The position numbers were made by a program, and so were the translations under genes. From Clostridia bacterium (GTDB lineage: Bacteria > Bacillota > Clostridia > Oscillospirales > CAG-272), in NCBI GenBank assembly GCA_017416185.1, contig JAFQDF010000041.1:1-60692 (forward strand): a stretch of 60,692 nt of DNA, given 5' to 3'. The notes below the pieces were generated by a model that saw only the letters and a program-made list of their open reading frames with translations, was not told where the DNA came from and did not search any database. Of this stretch, positions 41,258 through 51,295 are shown piece by piece (position 1 is the first letter of the stretch; every line of letters starts with the position of its first letter).

Positions 41258-42892
41258 TCAGCCGACAACTTCATCAACTACGGGCTCTTCGTCAAGATAA
41301 CCGAGCTCGATAAACTTCTCAACAAGTCTGCCTGCAACAAGGTCGTAACCGTACTGGTTGAGGTGGAGGGAGTAACCCTGCTTGGAAACCTTCTCAGCCT
41401 GAAGAGATTCGGGGATCCAGCCCTTTTCCATCCACTCAAGGTCCATAGTGTTATCGCCCTGGTTGGGCTCGATACCCAGTTCCTCAAGACGTGCAGGATC
41501 TGCAAGGTATGTACGGATGTCAAGATACTTGTCGCCTGCGCCCTTTTCGGTCAGATAAGCTTCGATCTTAGCATTGATCTCTGCGTAACCGGGAGCGTAA
41601 CGCTCTGCCATAAGACCCATAACTACGTACTTATCTGTTCCGGAATACTCGATCATAGCGTCGATATAGCCGATGATCTCCTGATGCTTTTCATCATCAA
41701 ATGCTTCGGGACAATCGTTGTGACCGATCCAGATAACGATGATATCGTCCTCGCTCTTGTCTGTCATACCGAAGGTCTCAACAAGAACGTGCTCGGTATA
41801 CTTAACCTCTTCGCCTGCCTCAAGACGGGTGAAGGACCAGTTGGAGCCGTCTACCTGCTTAACCTCACCAACTACACCGCCGATGGTAACGGGGTTGATA
41901 CCGGAGTAAAGGTCGTACTCGCCAACGCCTACGTAGTTTGTTACGGAATAGATCTCGTCAACGATGGGGTTGAAGAGACAGATCTCAACGCTGCCCTCTG
42001 CAGGGATAACGAAGGGTTCATCCTCTGTTGCGAATGCATACATAGGAAGACCGCCCTGACGGCTTGCAACCTGGAATGCAGCCTCGGAACCGATACCGTA
42101 GTTCTTGATCTCGCAGTTTAAGGTCTCGCCTACTCTTTCAGGGAAAGGAACTTCTGTGATATCCTTAAAGCCGCCTGTGATACCCTGTGTAAGGGAGTCG
42201 CCCCAGAATACGATACGTCCGTCGTAGTCGGGTATAACGATCTCGGTTTCCATCTGATCGTAGTTCATAAACATAACAGCCGCCTGAGCTCTTGTAGCCT
42301 TGCCGTTGGGCTCAAGGTAGTTTACGTCATCCTTCTTAACACCGGAGATAAGACCTACAGAAACTGCCCACTTAAGGGGTTCCTCTGCCCATGTCTGAAC
42401 CTTATCTACGTCGGGATATTCACTTATATCTGCTCTGCCGCTAACGTCGCCGCCGGTCTTCTCTGTGTAAACATAGAAGAATCTTGCAAGCTGAGATCTG
42501 GTTACATCATTGTTGGGACCGAACTTGGTCTCGGAAATACCGCTGGTAATGCCCTGCTCTACTGCCCAGCATACCACTTCATTCCACCAATGAGAGGTCT
42601 TTACATCCTCAAAGCCTGCATCGGTAGTGTCATACTGTGTAAGATCAACACCGTCAAACTTAGCAAGGATGGTAACAAACTGTGCTCTTGTAAGGTTATT
42701 GTTAGGAGCGAATGTAGTATCGTCCATACCTGCAATATAACCCTTTTCTACACAGTATTTAACAGCATCGTAGAACCAATGCTTTTCCTGTACATCGGTA
42801 AAGGAAAGCGCACCGTCTTCAGCGATTGCCGCAACGGGGATCATACCACAAAGCATGATCACGGTTAATAAGAAACAAACTAATCTCTTCAT
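41258..42892 (-). CDS. SLH-domain SGNH/GDSL-type hydrolase 4
   Basis: A 544-residue paralogue closest to copy 3 at its signal peptide (KRLVCFLLTVIMLCGMIPVAA). Three SLH domains (SFTDVQEKHWFYDAVKYC and two more), then SGNH blocks FWGDSLTQG, NYGIGSEAA, an enlarged insert beginning FVIPAEGSVEICL, and block III WIGHND. Block V reads GYSLHLNQYGY; the Asp three residues before the His is replaced, as in copy 1. A short acidic tail (DEEPVVDEVVG) ends the protein. Own terminator at 41203-41229, so the four copies seem to be separate transcription units. Confidence 0.87.
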   Translation of the reverse strand: MKRLVCFLLTVIMLCGMIPVAAIAEDGALSFTDVQEKHWFYDAVKYCVEKGYIAGMDDTTFAPNNNLTRAQFVTILAKFDGVDLTQYDTTDAGFEDVKTSHWWNEVVCWAVEQGITSGISETKFGPNNDVTRSQLARFFYVYTEKTGGDVSGRADISEYPDVDKVQTWAEEPLKWAVSVGLISGVKKDDVNYLEPNGKATRAQAAVMFMNYDQMETEIVIPDYDGRIVFWGDSLTQGITGGFKDITEVPFPERVGETLNCEIKNYGIGSEAAFQVASRQGGLPMYAFATEDEPFVIPAEGSVEICLFNPIVDEIYSVTNYVGVGEYDLYSGINPVTIGGVVGEVKQVDGSNWSFTRLEAGEEVKYTEHVLVETFGMTDKSEDDIIVIWIGHNDCPEAFDDEKHQEIIGYIDAMIEYSGTDKYVVMGLMAERYAPGYAEINAKIEAYLTEKGAGDKYLDIRTYLADPARLEELGIEPNQGDNTMDLEWMEKGWIPESLQAEKVSKQGYSLHLNQYGYDLVAGRLVEKFIELGYLDEEPVVDEVVG

Positions 42893-42904
42893 GTTCTTAT
42901 CTCC

Positions 42905-44350
42905 TTATAATTTTTTTATTGTGAACGGGGTATCCCCGTCTGCACTCTCAAATTTTGCCGTATCCTCACCCAGCATATTAAACAACTGCGTCAGGTGGGT
43001 AACGAATACATAGTGACAACCCAAAGCCGTCAATGACCGTAGTATGCCCTCTATGGCAACACTTCCTTCGTCGTAGGCCGTTGTCTGGAAGGTTTCGTTG
43101 AGTATCACAAGACTGCCCTCTGTAATGTTATCCATTATCTCGGCTATCGCCTTGACCTCGCCTTCAAATCTACCCGACACGTCTCCAACCGAGAAATCCT
43201 CCTCTGAGCTGGAGAAATGCGTATATACACCGTTAAATACCGGAATATGCGCCTTACTTGCCACAATGGGCAGACCCGCCTGGGCAAAGAGCTGTGCTAT
43301 GACTACAGAACGTAAAAACGTTGTCTTACCGGTATTGTTCTTACCCCGGATGAGTACACCGCTGTATCCCGAAAAATCGGCATCATTGGGATAGACCTCG
43401 CACTTTGCTTCACTCAAAAGGAAAAGATCGTAAAGCTCTTCAGCCTTAATATGAGAGGCTGCAAGCTCGGGGTAGCAATACGGTTTTCCGCATCCGGAAA
43501 GAAACTCCATATACCTCAGAGCCACTTCATAAAAATCAAGCTCACGGGATATACCATACAAACTGTCATATATAGAATCAGTTATCTCGGAAAGCAGCCT
43601 GTCTGTCTGATACATTGCCTCACCAAGTATTTCAAGTGATACGGCTTTGGCATCAGGACTTGCGGTTTCAACACTTCCCTCTTTATTCTTTTTCCTTGAA
43701 AGAATAGAAAGCAGAGGATTCTTTTTCTTTTCCCTTTCCTTCACCGATGATATTTCGGCATATATGCAGTCAAGAGCATCTCCTATACTGCAAACAAGTT
43801 CAAAGTCGTAATCATCGGGGGAATTATACATAAATTTTGAGGATATATTCTCTATTTCCTTAAGAGACTTGTTTTCAAGCAGCCCCACGGCATAATCACG
43901 CAGGGCGGTAAGTCCCTCGGAAGATACTGCATATCCCTCAAATACCTCTACAATTGAAGAAAAGAAGGAAAGTATGGTCTTTGGAAAAAGAGCAGTTACC
44001 TTGAGCGAGGAATAAATATAGTCAAGCGCTGCCTCGCTGCCACGGTCAGCCGACACTCTGTCACCGCTTCCCTTGAGCTCAAGCCAATCACCCTTAAGCC
44101 TGTCATAACGGTTGAACAGGGTTTTAAGATCTGCAAACAGTGTCGGATTTTCATAAAGATCAGTGAGTATCTCTCTTCGGAATATAATATTGTCTGTCAG
44201 AGTCAACGGACTTGACAGCACGTGACAAAAATACTCGTTTTTTCGTGTATCTGCAGAAATATTTGCTATACACCTGTCAACAGAAAGGTCGTATATCAGA
44301 GATGAATTCTGCATTCTTTCCTCTGTCTTGTATAATATGCTGTACTTCAT
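42905..44350 (-). CDS. MutS-like ATPase A (clamp plus ATPase, no mismatch domain)
   Basis: A 481-residue protein with helical core/clamp regions and a MutS domain V ATPase: Walker A IRGKNNTGKTTFLRSV, then PIVASKAHIPVFNGVYTHFS, Walker B SLVILNETFQTT and the switch VFVTHLTQL. It lacks the N-terminal mismatch-binding and connector domains and the Smr nuclease of MutS2. It overlaps gene B by four bases (ATGA), so the two probably form a heterodimer. Its Walker A has Asn-Asn-Thr-Gly where MutS has Gly-Pro-Asn-Met-Gly. Role unknown. Confidence 0.85.
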   Translation of the reverse strand: MKYSILYKTEERMQNSSLIYDLSVDRCIANISADTRKNEYFCHVLSSPLTLTDNIIFRREILTDLYENPTLFADLKTLFNRYDRLKGDWLELKGSGDRVSADRGSEAALDYIYSSLKVTALFPKTILSFFSSIVEVFEGYAVSSEGLTALRDYAVGLLENKSLKEIENISSKFMYNSPDDYDFELVCSIGDALDCIYAEISSVKEREKKKNPLLSILSRKKNKEGSVETASPDAKAVSLEILGEAMYQTDRLLSEITDSIYDSLYGISRELDFYEVALRYMEFLSGCGKPYCYPELAASHIKAEELYDLFLLSEAKCEVYPNDADFSGYSGVLIRGKNNTGKTTFLRSVVIAQLFAQAGLPIVASKAHIPVFNGVYTHFSSSEEDFSVGDVSGRFEGEVKAIAEIMDNITEGSLVILNETFQTTAYDEGSVAIEGILRSLTALGCHYVFVTHLTQLFNMLGEDTAKFESADGDTPFTIKKL

Positions 44351-45762
44351 ATACCGAACCTTTCCTCAAGATCGGCTCTTGAAAGTGAGTATTTTTTAAG
44401 AATATCCTCCGCGTGAGAACGTACAGCATTATTAAGGGGTCTGATCTTGTAAGTACGTCTGCCTCCGTCATTCTCATCTACCACACAGCACAGCATAGGA
44501 ATCTCTGTCTCCTGCGCCCTTTTCTGATGTGTTACGTAAACCGCAAACTGACCCTTATTCTTGAGGCTTTGCGCCAACTCACAAGTCATTTTCGAGGCTT
44601 TTTCTTCATTGGTGGTGGCATAAGTCTCATTTAAAAGTATGAGACTTCTTTCACCCATATCCGAAAGAATAGCTTCAACACGGTTTTGCTCATCAAGCAA
44701 TCTTCCCTCAAGCTCAAAACGCTCATCACGGGGAAAATGTGTGAGCACCGAGGTTAATCTGCATATTCTCGAATGTCTTGCAGGAACCGGACAGCCCCAC
44801 AGGGACAGTATAACACAGACTCCTACAGTACGAAGATAGGTTGTCTTTCCGCCGCCGTTGGCACCCGCAAGAAAATATACGGGTTTATCGGCACAAAAAG
44901 TAATGTCGTTCGGAATTATGTCATAGCACTTCTTTGCCATAAGGGTAACGTCATATCCTTCGGCAATAGATATATCCTCACCGAAACCTGCATAGCATAT
45001 GGGGATAGAGTGGGATGTATATTCAAGTGCTAATTTAGTGTTATAGATATAAAAATCAAGCTGATCGATATAGTCAAGTATATCTCTGTCAAGAAGCTTC
45101 CTGTAGCTGTCGTAATGGTCGGAAAGCATTTTCCAGCTATCAGAAAATAGTGAAGAAAGCGCCAAAGAGATATCCGAGCCAAACTCCTTATGGGTAAAGG
45201 GAGGTTCTGACAGCTCTATTCCCATCTCGGCGGCACAGCGGCGTATATCGGCAATATAGCCCTTGTCACCTGACTGTTTGAGCGTAAGTGAATCTTCTTT
45301 TATCTCAATATTTACGCTCGTTATAAGGGCATTGTATACCCTCTCGGCCTCCGCAGCTGCCGCCTCGTCATAAAGCTCCTTAAAATGCACCTTGAAGCCC
45401 AGAAGAAAACCCTCAGCACAGTTGAGCTTGGAAGCGCTCTTGTAAAAACGGAACTGTCTGTAAAGGAGCGCCGCAAATATATATTTCTTTACGGAATCAG
45501 TTTCGGCGTTATCGTATGCTGTATACAGTTCGGACAGCTCGTATAGCTGTCGGGAGAGCTTTTCAAGCTCCTGTGTTCCCCCGTCGCAAAGGGATCTGAA
45601 CGTCTTTTGTCGCAGCTCCGTATCTGCCGCATCCGGTAATTCCTGCATAAGCCTGAGCACGTTTGCGGGTAATATGCCCGTCATTTTTATATCCTCAAAG
45701 GTCTCGTACGGGATACGGGCAGTACCTGTGGGTGCTGAATAAATAATACTTATATGCTCCAT
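44347..45762 (-). CDS. MutS-like ATPase B (clamp plus ATPase, no mismatch domain)
   Basis: A 471-residue sister of the downstream gene, with Walker A LAGANGGGKTTYLRTVG, then CPVPARHSRICRLTSVLTHFP, Walker B SLILLNETYATTN and switch AVYVTHQKRAQ. The two proteins have diverged strongly outside the ATPase. It is coupled upstream to the PHP phosphatase gene (TAATG) and downstream to MutS-like A (ATGA). No known repair partner (MutL) is in the window. Confidence 0.85.
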   Translation of the reverse strand: MEHISIIYSAPTGTARIPYETFEDIKMTGILPANVLRLMQELPDAADTELRQKTFRSLCDGGTQELEKLSRQLYELSELYTAYDNAETDSVKKYIFAALLYRQFRFYKSASKLNCAEGFLLGFKVHFKELYDEAAAAEAERVYNALITSVNIEIKEDSLTLKQSGDKGYIADIRRCAAEMGIELSEPPFTHKEFGSDISLALSSLFSDSWKMLSDHYDSYRKLLDRDILDYIDQLDFYIYNTKLALEYTSHSIPICYAGFGEDISIAEGYDVTLMAKKCYDIIPNDITFCADKPVYFLAGANGGGKTTYLRTVGVCVILSLWGCPVPARHSRICRLTSVLTHFPRDERFELEGRLLDEQNRVEAILSDMGERSLILLNETYATTNEEKASKMTCELAQSLKNKGQFAVYVTHQKRAQETEIPMLCCVVDENDGGRRTYKIRPLNNAVRSHAEDILKKYSLSRADLEERFGI

Positions 45763-46442
45763 TATAACCCCAACAGCTCTGCGGCAAAACTCATAAGCTC
45801 GTCCTTAAAGGGATCTATACAACGTAATGCCTTTTCGTAATTATTATATTCCTTTGCCTCTTTACCGTGAACGTCACTGCCGATAACGTGGGCGTTGCCC
45901 TCATAAAGCAGCTTCATCGCCTTGTGGCGGGATATAAGCCCGTTAAAGGACGAGGCGTTGAGCTGGCAGTTGTAGCCGTACTCGTAAAGCTTTTTGCACT
46001 GTTTTTCATCATAGCGGTCAACGTGGGCGATAAGAGGCTTGACGTTATGCCGCGCACTTATATCGTAAAGAGCGTTGAAGGTCCAGTCCGTCCACTTCAT
46101 ATTGGGCATCTCGATAAGTATATTGTTGGTCTCGCCGATACAAAGCTCCCTCAGACGAGGCTCGTCCTTTAAGTCGACCTCAAGAGTTACCTCTGCTCCG
46201 AGAACGAAGGTGATCTTTGATTTAGTTTCCTCGTCAAGAGCCGCCATAAGCTTGTCATAAGCACGCTTACGTCTTTCCAGAAACTCTTCAACGGTATCGC
46301 TGTGATGATAAAAATGAGAGCTTAAGTGGATAGCTGTTACGCCTGCCTCGACCGCACGCTTGACCATCGCAAGGGATGTCTCCACAGAGTCAGATCCGTG
46401 GTCGGCACCGGGCAGTATATGTGAATGCATATCAACTATCAT
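45762..46442 (-). CDS. PHP-type tyrosine-protein phosphatase (CpsB/YwqE-like)
   Basis: A 226-residue PHP-domain protein. The start at 46442 has GAGGAG upstream. The N-terminus MIVDMHSHILPGADHGSDSVETSL matches CpsB/YwqE, a manganese phosphatase that acts on bacterial tyrosine kinases controlling polysaccharide synthesis; the later metal-site motifs (HLSSHFYHHSD, LIAHVDRYDE, IGSDVHGKE) are all present. No BY-kinase is adjacent. The coupling to two MutS-like genes is unexpected and makes another substrate possible. Confidence 0.82.
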   Translation of the reverse strand: MIVDMHSHILPGADHGSDSVETSLAMVKRAVEAGVTAIHLSSHFYHHSDTVEEFLERRKRAYDKLMAALDEETKSKITFVLGAEVTLEVDLKDEPRLRELCIGETNNILIEMPNMKWTDWTFNALYDISARHNVKPLIAHVDRYDEKQCKKLYEYGYNCQLNASSFNGLISRHKAMKLLYEGNAHVIGSDVHGKEAKEYNNYEKALRCIDPFKDELMSFAAELLGL

Positions 46443-46510
46443 AGTATCCACTCCTCTCAATTTTATTTTAACATATTTTTATGAAAGTGTAAAGAGAAAA
46501 ATCGAAATTA

Positions 46511-48031
46511 TTACAGCAATGGAGCGATAATTCTCAAAACACTTTGACCGAAGCGGACGAAGATGTTACGCTTGGTATCCGCCTTTGTTATCTCACGGCA
46601 TAAGGGCAAGGTTTTAAGGAAATCCTGCTTGATCACTTCCACGGCAGAAGAATTGAATATCAGCTCTCCGCATTCATAATGCAGATACAGACTGCGGAAA
46701 TCAAAGTTTGCCGTACCGATAGCCGCGGTATCGTCGTCGGATATCACAAGCTTTGAATGAACGAAGCCGGGAGTATACTCGTATATACGCACACCCGCCT
46801 TGATAAGAGCCTCGTAATATGAACGGGTGGTCATATGCACCAGCTTTTTGTCGGGGATGCCCGGCGTTATGATGCGGATATCCACACCGCTCTTAGCCGC
46901 TAAAATAACGGCTGAAAGCATCGAATCGTCTATGATAAAATAGGGGGTTTCGATATAAACGTAATGCTTTGCATTGTTTATTATCTGCATATAGACGTGC
47001 TCGCAGACGTTCTCGTCATCGGTAGGGGCATCCGCATAAGGGATAATATATCCGTCGGTATAGGTACACTTGGATGTTTTGCGAAGATAGGGAGAAAAAT
47101 CCTCCTCCTTGAAGTTTGCAGCTGACCAGATCTGCAAAAACATAACCGTAAAACTGTTGACAGCTTCACCCTTTATTGAAACAGCAGAATCAAGCCAATA
47201 ACCGTACCTCTGCTTTTCATTGATATACTCGTCAGCAAGATTTATACCACCTGTAAAAGCAATTCTGCCATCAATTACGGTTATTTTTCGATGGTCACGG
47301 TTATTCTGAAGTGAAGACCACAGTGGAATGAACGGGTTAAAAACCGTACACTTTATGCCAAGCTCCGAAAGAGTCCTTTTATAGTCATCAGGAACAGTAC
47401 CGACACAGCCCAGATCATCGTATATTACTCTGACCTCAACACCTTCCTTTACCTTTCTTGCAAGAATATCAAGCACAGTCTTCCAAATACGGTCATTTGT
47501 ATTGATTATAAAATATTCAATAAATATATATTCCGTTGCACCCTCAAGTTCTTTCAAAAACACAGGAAGAAATCTTTCACCCGGAGAATAATATTCCGTC
47601 ATAGAATTGTCATACATAGGAAAGCCAGCTGAATTGGTAAGATAATTCACCTGAGGCAAATGACCCGGAACAGAGGCATTAAAGCGCTCTATCACATCCC
47701 GGGCTACAGGAATATACTGTTTGGCATAATTTTCACTTTTCTGTACGAATTTTCGGAACGCTCCGGAATTTGACTGCCAGGTGATCATAACGTATAACAA
47801 TCCCCCAAAAACAGGGATAGTCAGCATTATGATTATCCAAGCTATCTTATATGCCGGCTTATCACGTCTGTTCACTACGTAGAGTATTACAAACAAGCTC
47901 AACAGCTCGAGCAATGGCATTAAATGACTTATCCTTCCCAGGATAAAACCAACAATAAGCAGTACCTGCAGTAAAAGGAAAAATGCAACGATCAATCTTC
48001 TGTTAAGTAATACTTTAAGCAGTTTTTTCAT
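46511..48031 (-). CDS. cls: Cardiolipin synthase
   Basis: A 506-residue phospholipase-D superfamily enzyme that condenses two phosphatidylglycerols. Two N-terminal membrane helices (about 10-60), then two HKD motifs: NRDHRKITVIDGRIAFTGG and FVHSKLVISDDDTAAIGTANFDFRS. AAGGAG precedes the ATG. Length and layout fit ClsA-type enzymes of Firmicutes. It follows the hemW terminator and seems monocistronic. Confidence 0.94.
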   Translation of the reverse strand: MKKLLKVLLNRRLIVAFFLLLQVLLIVGFILGRISHLMPLLELLSLFVILYVVNRRDKPAYKIAWIIIMLTIPVFGGLLYVMITWQSNSGAFRKFVQKSENYAKQYIPVARDVIERFNASVPGHLPQVNYLTNSAGFPMYDNSMTEYYSPGERFLPVFLKELEGATEYIFIEYFIINTNDRIWKTVLDILARKVKEGVEVRVIYDDLGCVGTVPDDYKRTLSELGIKCTVFNPFIPLWSSLQNNRDHRKITVIDGRIAFTGGINLADEYINEKQRYGYWLDSAVSIKGEAVNSFTVMFLQIWSAANFKEEDFSPYLRKTSKCTYTDGYIIPYADAPTDDENVCEHVYMQIINNAKHYVYIETPYFIIDDSMLSAVILAAKSGVDIRIITPGIPDKKLVHMTTRSYYEALIKAGVRIYEYTPGFVHSKLVISDDDTAAIGTANFDFRSLYLHYECGELIFNSSAVEVIKQDFLKTLPLCREITKADTKRNIFVRFGQSVLRIIAPLL

Positions 48032-48066
48032 ATTTCATCTCCTTAAACTATCACCGTCTATCTAAT

Positions 48067-48089
48067 AAAAGGGGCTTATCGCCCCTTTT
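48067..48089 (-). terminator. Terminator after hemW
   Basis: AAAAGGGGC-TTATC-GCCCCTTTT directly after the hemW stop codon, with A and T runs. Confidence 0.88.
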
Positions 48090-48092
48090 TAT

Positions 48093-49274
48093 TTACTTAT
48101 CCTTCCCATTCGCTATATTTTTATCGATCTCAGAGGAAAAATCCAACATAGATGAAAGAATGTAGTTTGAAACGTACATACCCTTAGCGGTAAACGCATA
48201 ACCGGTTGCGGTTCTATCCATAAAGCCGTTGGATACATAAGGAGGAAGAAGATCCTCAAACATTTTTTCAAAATCCATACCGCAAAAACGCTTGAACTCG
48301 GTTACGTTTATTCCTTTTTTTAGTCTGAGGCTAAGCATAATATACTCACCGACACGCTCTCTGGGAGATATTGTATAGTTCTCATCGGTAATAACATCAC
48401 TGTTATCAGGATCCTCTATCGCAGATACAAAGCTGTCTATATCCTTGATAAATGAGAAACGGGTATTTCGGAAATAAGAATGGGAGGCAGTACCCAGACC
48501 AAGATATTCCTGACAGGTCCAGTATTTCATATTATGCTTACATTCATAACCCTTCTTAGCAAAATTACTGGTCTCATACTGCTCATAGCCGTGACGGGTA
48601 AGATAATCTATAGCATACTCGTACATTGCAAACTCTATATCTTCATCGGGAAGAGGCAGAGAATCGCGAATTGCACCGAAGGGCGTTGAATCCTCTATCT
48701 TAAGATTATAGAGTGAAATATGCTCGGGATCAAGCTCAACTACTGTTTCAAGGGATTTGATAAATGAATCCATAGTCTGTTCGGGAATTCCGTACATCAG
48801 ATCGAGGTTGATATTATCAAAGCCTGCCTTACGCGCCATTTTAAAGGTTTTTTCAAAATCCTCATAGCTATGCACACGGCTAAGAGCTTTCAGCTCGTTA
48901 TCACACACAGACTGCAAGCCGATGCTCAAACGGTTAATACCTGATTTGCGATATTTTTTGAGCTGTCCCAGAGTTACTGTTGCAGGATTCGCCTCAATTG
49001 TAACTTCAGCATCAATTGTAACATTGAAATTTTCATATATGCAGTCGATAAGTGCTTGCATTTGCTTCTCGGGAACGATAGTAGGTGTTCCTCCACCGAG
49101 GAATATGGTATCAACAGCATAAGGCTCGCAGGATGTGGCATAATCCTCACACTGGAGCATAAGAGCATCCATATAACGTTCTACGTCATCATAATTTACT
49201 ACAGAATAAAAGTCACAGTATGCACACTTATTCATACAAAAGGGAAAATGTAAATACAATCCTAATCTTTTCAT
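48093..49274 (-). CDS. hemW: Radical SAM heme chaperone HemW
   Basis: A 393-residue radical SAM protein of the HemW type, which binds heme and is often misnamed coproporphyrinogen oxidase. The cluster motif is C13-xxx-C17-xx-C20 (FPFCMNKCAYCDF), with GGGTPT and the HemW C-terminal domain (VGEYIMLSLRLKKGINVTEF). The start at 49274 has GAGG upstream; an in-frame GTG at 49286 overlaps the lepA stop. The lepA-hemW order is conserved in Firmicutes, though hrcA-grpE-dnaK do not follow here. Confidence 0.93.
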   Translation of the reverse strand: MKRLGLYLHFPFCMNKCAYCDFYSVVNYDDVERYMDALMLQCEDYATSCEPYAVDTIFLGGGTPTIVPEKQMQALIDCIYENFNVTIDAEVTIEANPATVTLGQLKKYRKSGINRLSIGLQSVCDNELKALSRVHSYEDFEKTFKMARKAGFDNINLDLMYGIPEQTMDSFIKSLETVVELDPEHISLYNLKIEDSTPFGAIRDSLPLPDEDIEFAMYEYAIDYLTRHGYEQYETSNFAKKGYECKHNMKYWTCQEYLGLGTASHSYFRNTRFSFIKDIDSFVSAIEDPDNSDVITDENYTISPRERVGEYIMLSLRLKKGINVTEFKRFCGMDFEKMFEDLLPPYVSNGFMDRTATGYAFTAKGMYVSNYILSSMLDFSSEIDKNIANGKDK

Positions 49275-49282
49275 CTTTATCC

Positions 49283-51091
49283 TCACTCATCAAGTTTAAG
49301 AACTGCCATAAACGCCTCAGGAGTAACCTCGACAGAACCTAACTTACGCATTTTCTTTTTTCCTTCCTTCTGCTTTTCAAGCAGCTTCTTCTTACGGGTA
49401 ATGTCACCGCCGTAGCACTTTGCAAGCACGTCCTTACGAAGTGCCTTTACCGTCTCGCGGGCTATGACCTTGCCGCCGATAGCCGCCTGAACAGGCACCT
49501 CAAAGAGCTGGCGCGGAATATTTTCTTTAAGCTTCTCTGCTATCTTACGTCCTCTGCCGTATGCCTTATCGGTATGAACAATAAAGGATAATGCATCAAC
49601 TATCTCGCCGTTAAGAAGAATGTCAAGCTTAACAAGCTTACTGGGCTTGTGGCCGATAAGCTCATAATCAAGCGAAGCATATCCGCGGCTGCGGCTCTTT
49701 AACGCATCAAAGAAGTCGTAAACTATCTCGTTCAAGGGAAGCTCATAATGAAGCTCGGTACGTGTGGAGTCAAGGTATTTCATATCGTGGAATATACCGC
49801 GTCTGTCCTGACATAGATCCATAATACCGCCAACGTAGTCAACGGGAGTTATAATGCTTGCCTTGACCATAGGCTCTGCCGCCTCTGCGATCTCGCCCTG
49901 ATCGGGGTAGTTCGTGGGGTTGTCTATATACAGCACCTCACCGTCGGTCTTGGTTATCTTGTAGATAACCGAGGGGGCGGTGGTGATGATATCAAGGTTG
50001 AACTCTCTTTCCAGTCTTTCCTGTATTATCTCCATATGCAGAAGTCCAAGGAATCCGCAACGGAAGCCGAAGCCGAGAGCCGCAGAGGTCTCGGGTTCAA
50101 ACATAAGAGACGCGTCGTTGAGCTGCAGCTTTTCAAGAGCATCGCGGAGATCGTCGTACTTTGCTCCGTCCTCGGGATATATACCCGAATAAACCATAGG
50201 AAGCGCCTGCTTAAAGCCGGGAAGCGGCTCGGTGATACCGTTCTCAACGGTGGTAATAGTGTCACCTACCTGTGTATCGCGAACGTTCTTAATACTTGCC
50301 GTGATATAACCAACCTCGCCTGCCGCAAGCTCTGTTGCCTTCTGAAGTCCGAAGGGTGCCATATAGCCAACCTCAATAACGTCAAACTCGGCTCCCGTAT
50401 TCATCATACGGATACGCTGTCCCGCCTTTAACTTGCCGTCAAAGACACGGACGTATACCACAACTCCGAGATAGGAATCGTAATATGAGTCGAATATAAG
50501 ACACTTAAGGGGTGCGTTTTCATCACCCTTTGGTGCGGGAACGTCCGTTACTATCTTCTTTAAAACGTCGGGGATGTTTACACCCGTCTTTGCGGAAATA
50601 CAAGGGCAGTCCTCAGCAGGAATACCGATAACGTCCTCGATCTCTGTTCTGACCCTTTCGGGGTCGGCTGCGGGAAGGTCAATTTTGTTGACAACGGGAA
50701 CTATCTCAAGATCCGCATCTATTGCAAGATATGCATTAGCAAGGGTCTGTGCCTCGATACCCTGGGACGCGTCAACCACAAGAAGTGCTCCGTCACAAGC
50801 GTTAAGACTGCGGCTGACCTCATAGTTAAAGTCAACGTGACCGGGGGTGTCTATAAGGTTAAGGGAATAGGTCTCACCGTCCTCCGCCTTGTACTGCAGA
50901 TTGACGGCTCTCGCCTTGATGGTGATGCCTCTTTCCCTTTCCAGATCCATATTATCAAGGACCTGCTCCTCCATCTCTCGACTGGTCAGGGTCTGGGTAT
51001 TTTCAAGCAACCTGTCGGCAAGAGTGGACTTACCATGGTCGATATGTGCAATGATCGAAAAATTTCTGATCCTTTTCTGTCTGTCTGACAT
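49283..51091 (-). CDS. lepA: Elongation factor 4 (LepA)
   Basis: A 602-residue translational GTPase. G1 is AHIDHGKST (15-23), then [25 protein letters not shown], and the C-terminal LepA domain ([44 protein letters not shown]) that defines the family. A consensus promoter lies at 51127-51155 and AAGGAG before the ATG. It leads the lepA-hemW operon. Confidence 0.97.
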   Translation of the reverse strand: MSDRQKRIRNFSIIAHIDHGKSTLADRLLENTQTLTSREMEEQVLDNMDLERERGITIKARAVNLQYKAEDGETYSLNLIDTPGHVDFNYEVSRSLNACDGALLVVDASQGIEAQTLANAYLAIDADLEIVPVVNKIDLPAADPERVRTEIEDVIGIPAEDCPCISAKTGVNIPDVLKKIVTDVPAPKGDENAPLKCLIFDSYYDSYLGVVVYVRVFDGKLKAGQRIRMMNTGAEFDVIEVGYMAPFGLQKATELAAGEVGYITASIKNVRDTQVGDTITTVENGITEPLPGFKQALPMVYSGIYPEDGAKYDDLRDALEKLQLNDASLMFEPETSAALGFGFRCGFLGLLHMEIIQERLEREFNLDIITTAPSVIYKITKTDGEVLYIDNPTNYPDQGEIAEAAEPMVKASIITPVDYVGGIMDLCQDRRGIFHDMKYLDSTRTELHYELPLNEIVYDFFDALKSRSRGYASLDYELIGHKPSKLVKLDILLNGEIVDALSFIVHTDKAYGRGRKIAEKLKENIPRQLFEVPVQAAIGGKVIARETVKALRKDVLAKCYGGDITRKKKLLEKQKEGKKKMRKLGSVEVTPEAFMAVLKLDE

Positions 51092-51126
51092 ACAGGCTCC
51101 TTATTAAATAAAACTATATTTAATTA

Positions 51127-51155
51127 ATTATATAACAACAAGATTTATATGTCAA
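51127..51155 (-). promoter_or_regulatory. Consensus sigma-A promoter of lepA-hemW
   Basis: On the minus strand TTGACA (51150-51155), 17 bases, TATAAT (51127-51132). Confidence 0.78.
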
Positions 51156-51167
51156 TAAAAAAATGTA

Positions 51168-51233
51168 AAATGCAAAGCGCAAATTGCAAAATCATGGGAA
51201 AATACACCTCCAAGGTGTATTTTCAACCACATA
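51168..51233 (+). repeat. Solo arm of the TGCAAAG element family
   Basis: ATGCAAAGCGCAAATTGCAAA words, then AATCATGG, then the hairpin GAAAATACACC...GGTGTATTTTC. Same order (words, AAxxATGG, hairpin) as the arms at 4697, 17990 and 18188, but without a second arm. It fills the space between the lepA and ribU promoters. Confidence 0.65.
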
Positions 51234-51239
51234 TTTATA

Positions 51240-51268
51240 TTGACAAAAAATTATGTTTATTATATAAT
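51240..51268 (+). promoter_or_regulatory. Consensus sigma-A promoter of ribU
   Basis: TTGACA (51240-51245), 17 bases, TATAAT (51263-51268), only 27 bases before the ATG. The leader is too short for an FMN riboswitch. Confidence 0.8.
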
Positions 51269-51295
51269 GAATTAAATTACAAACTGGAGTATAAA

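Noticed and set aside
45762..46442. Capsule locus with BY-kinase around the PHP phosphatase
   Set aside because: Neighbours are MutS-like ATPases and cls; no Wzz/BY-kinase or glycosyltransferases adjacent.
51092..51295. FMN riboswitch upstream of ribU
   Set aside because: The promoter lies 27 bases before the ATG, so no leader can carry an aptamer, and no RFN motif is visible.
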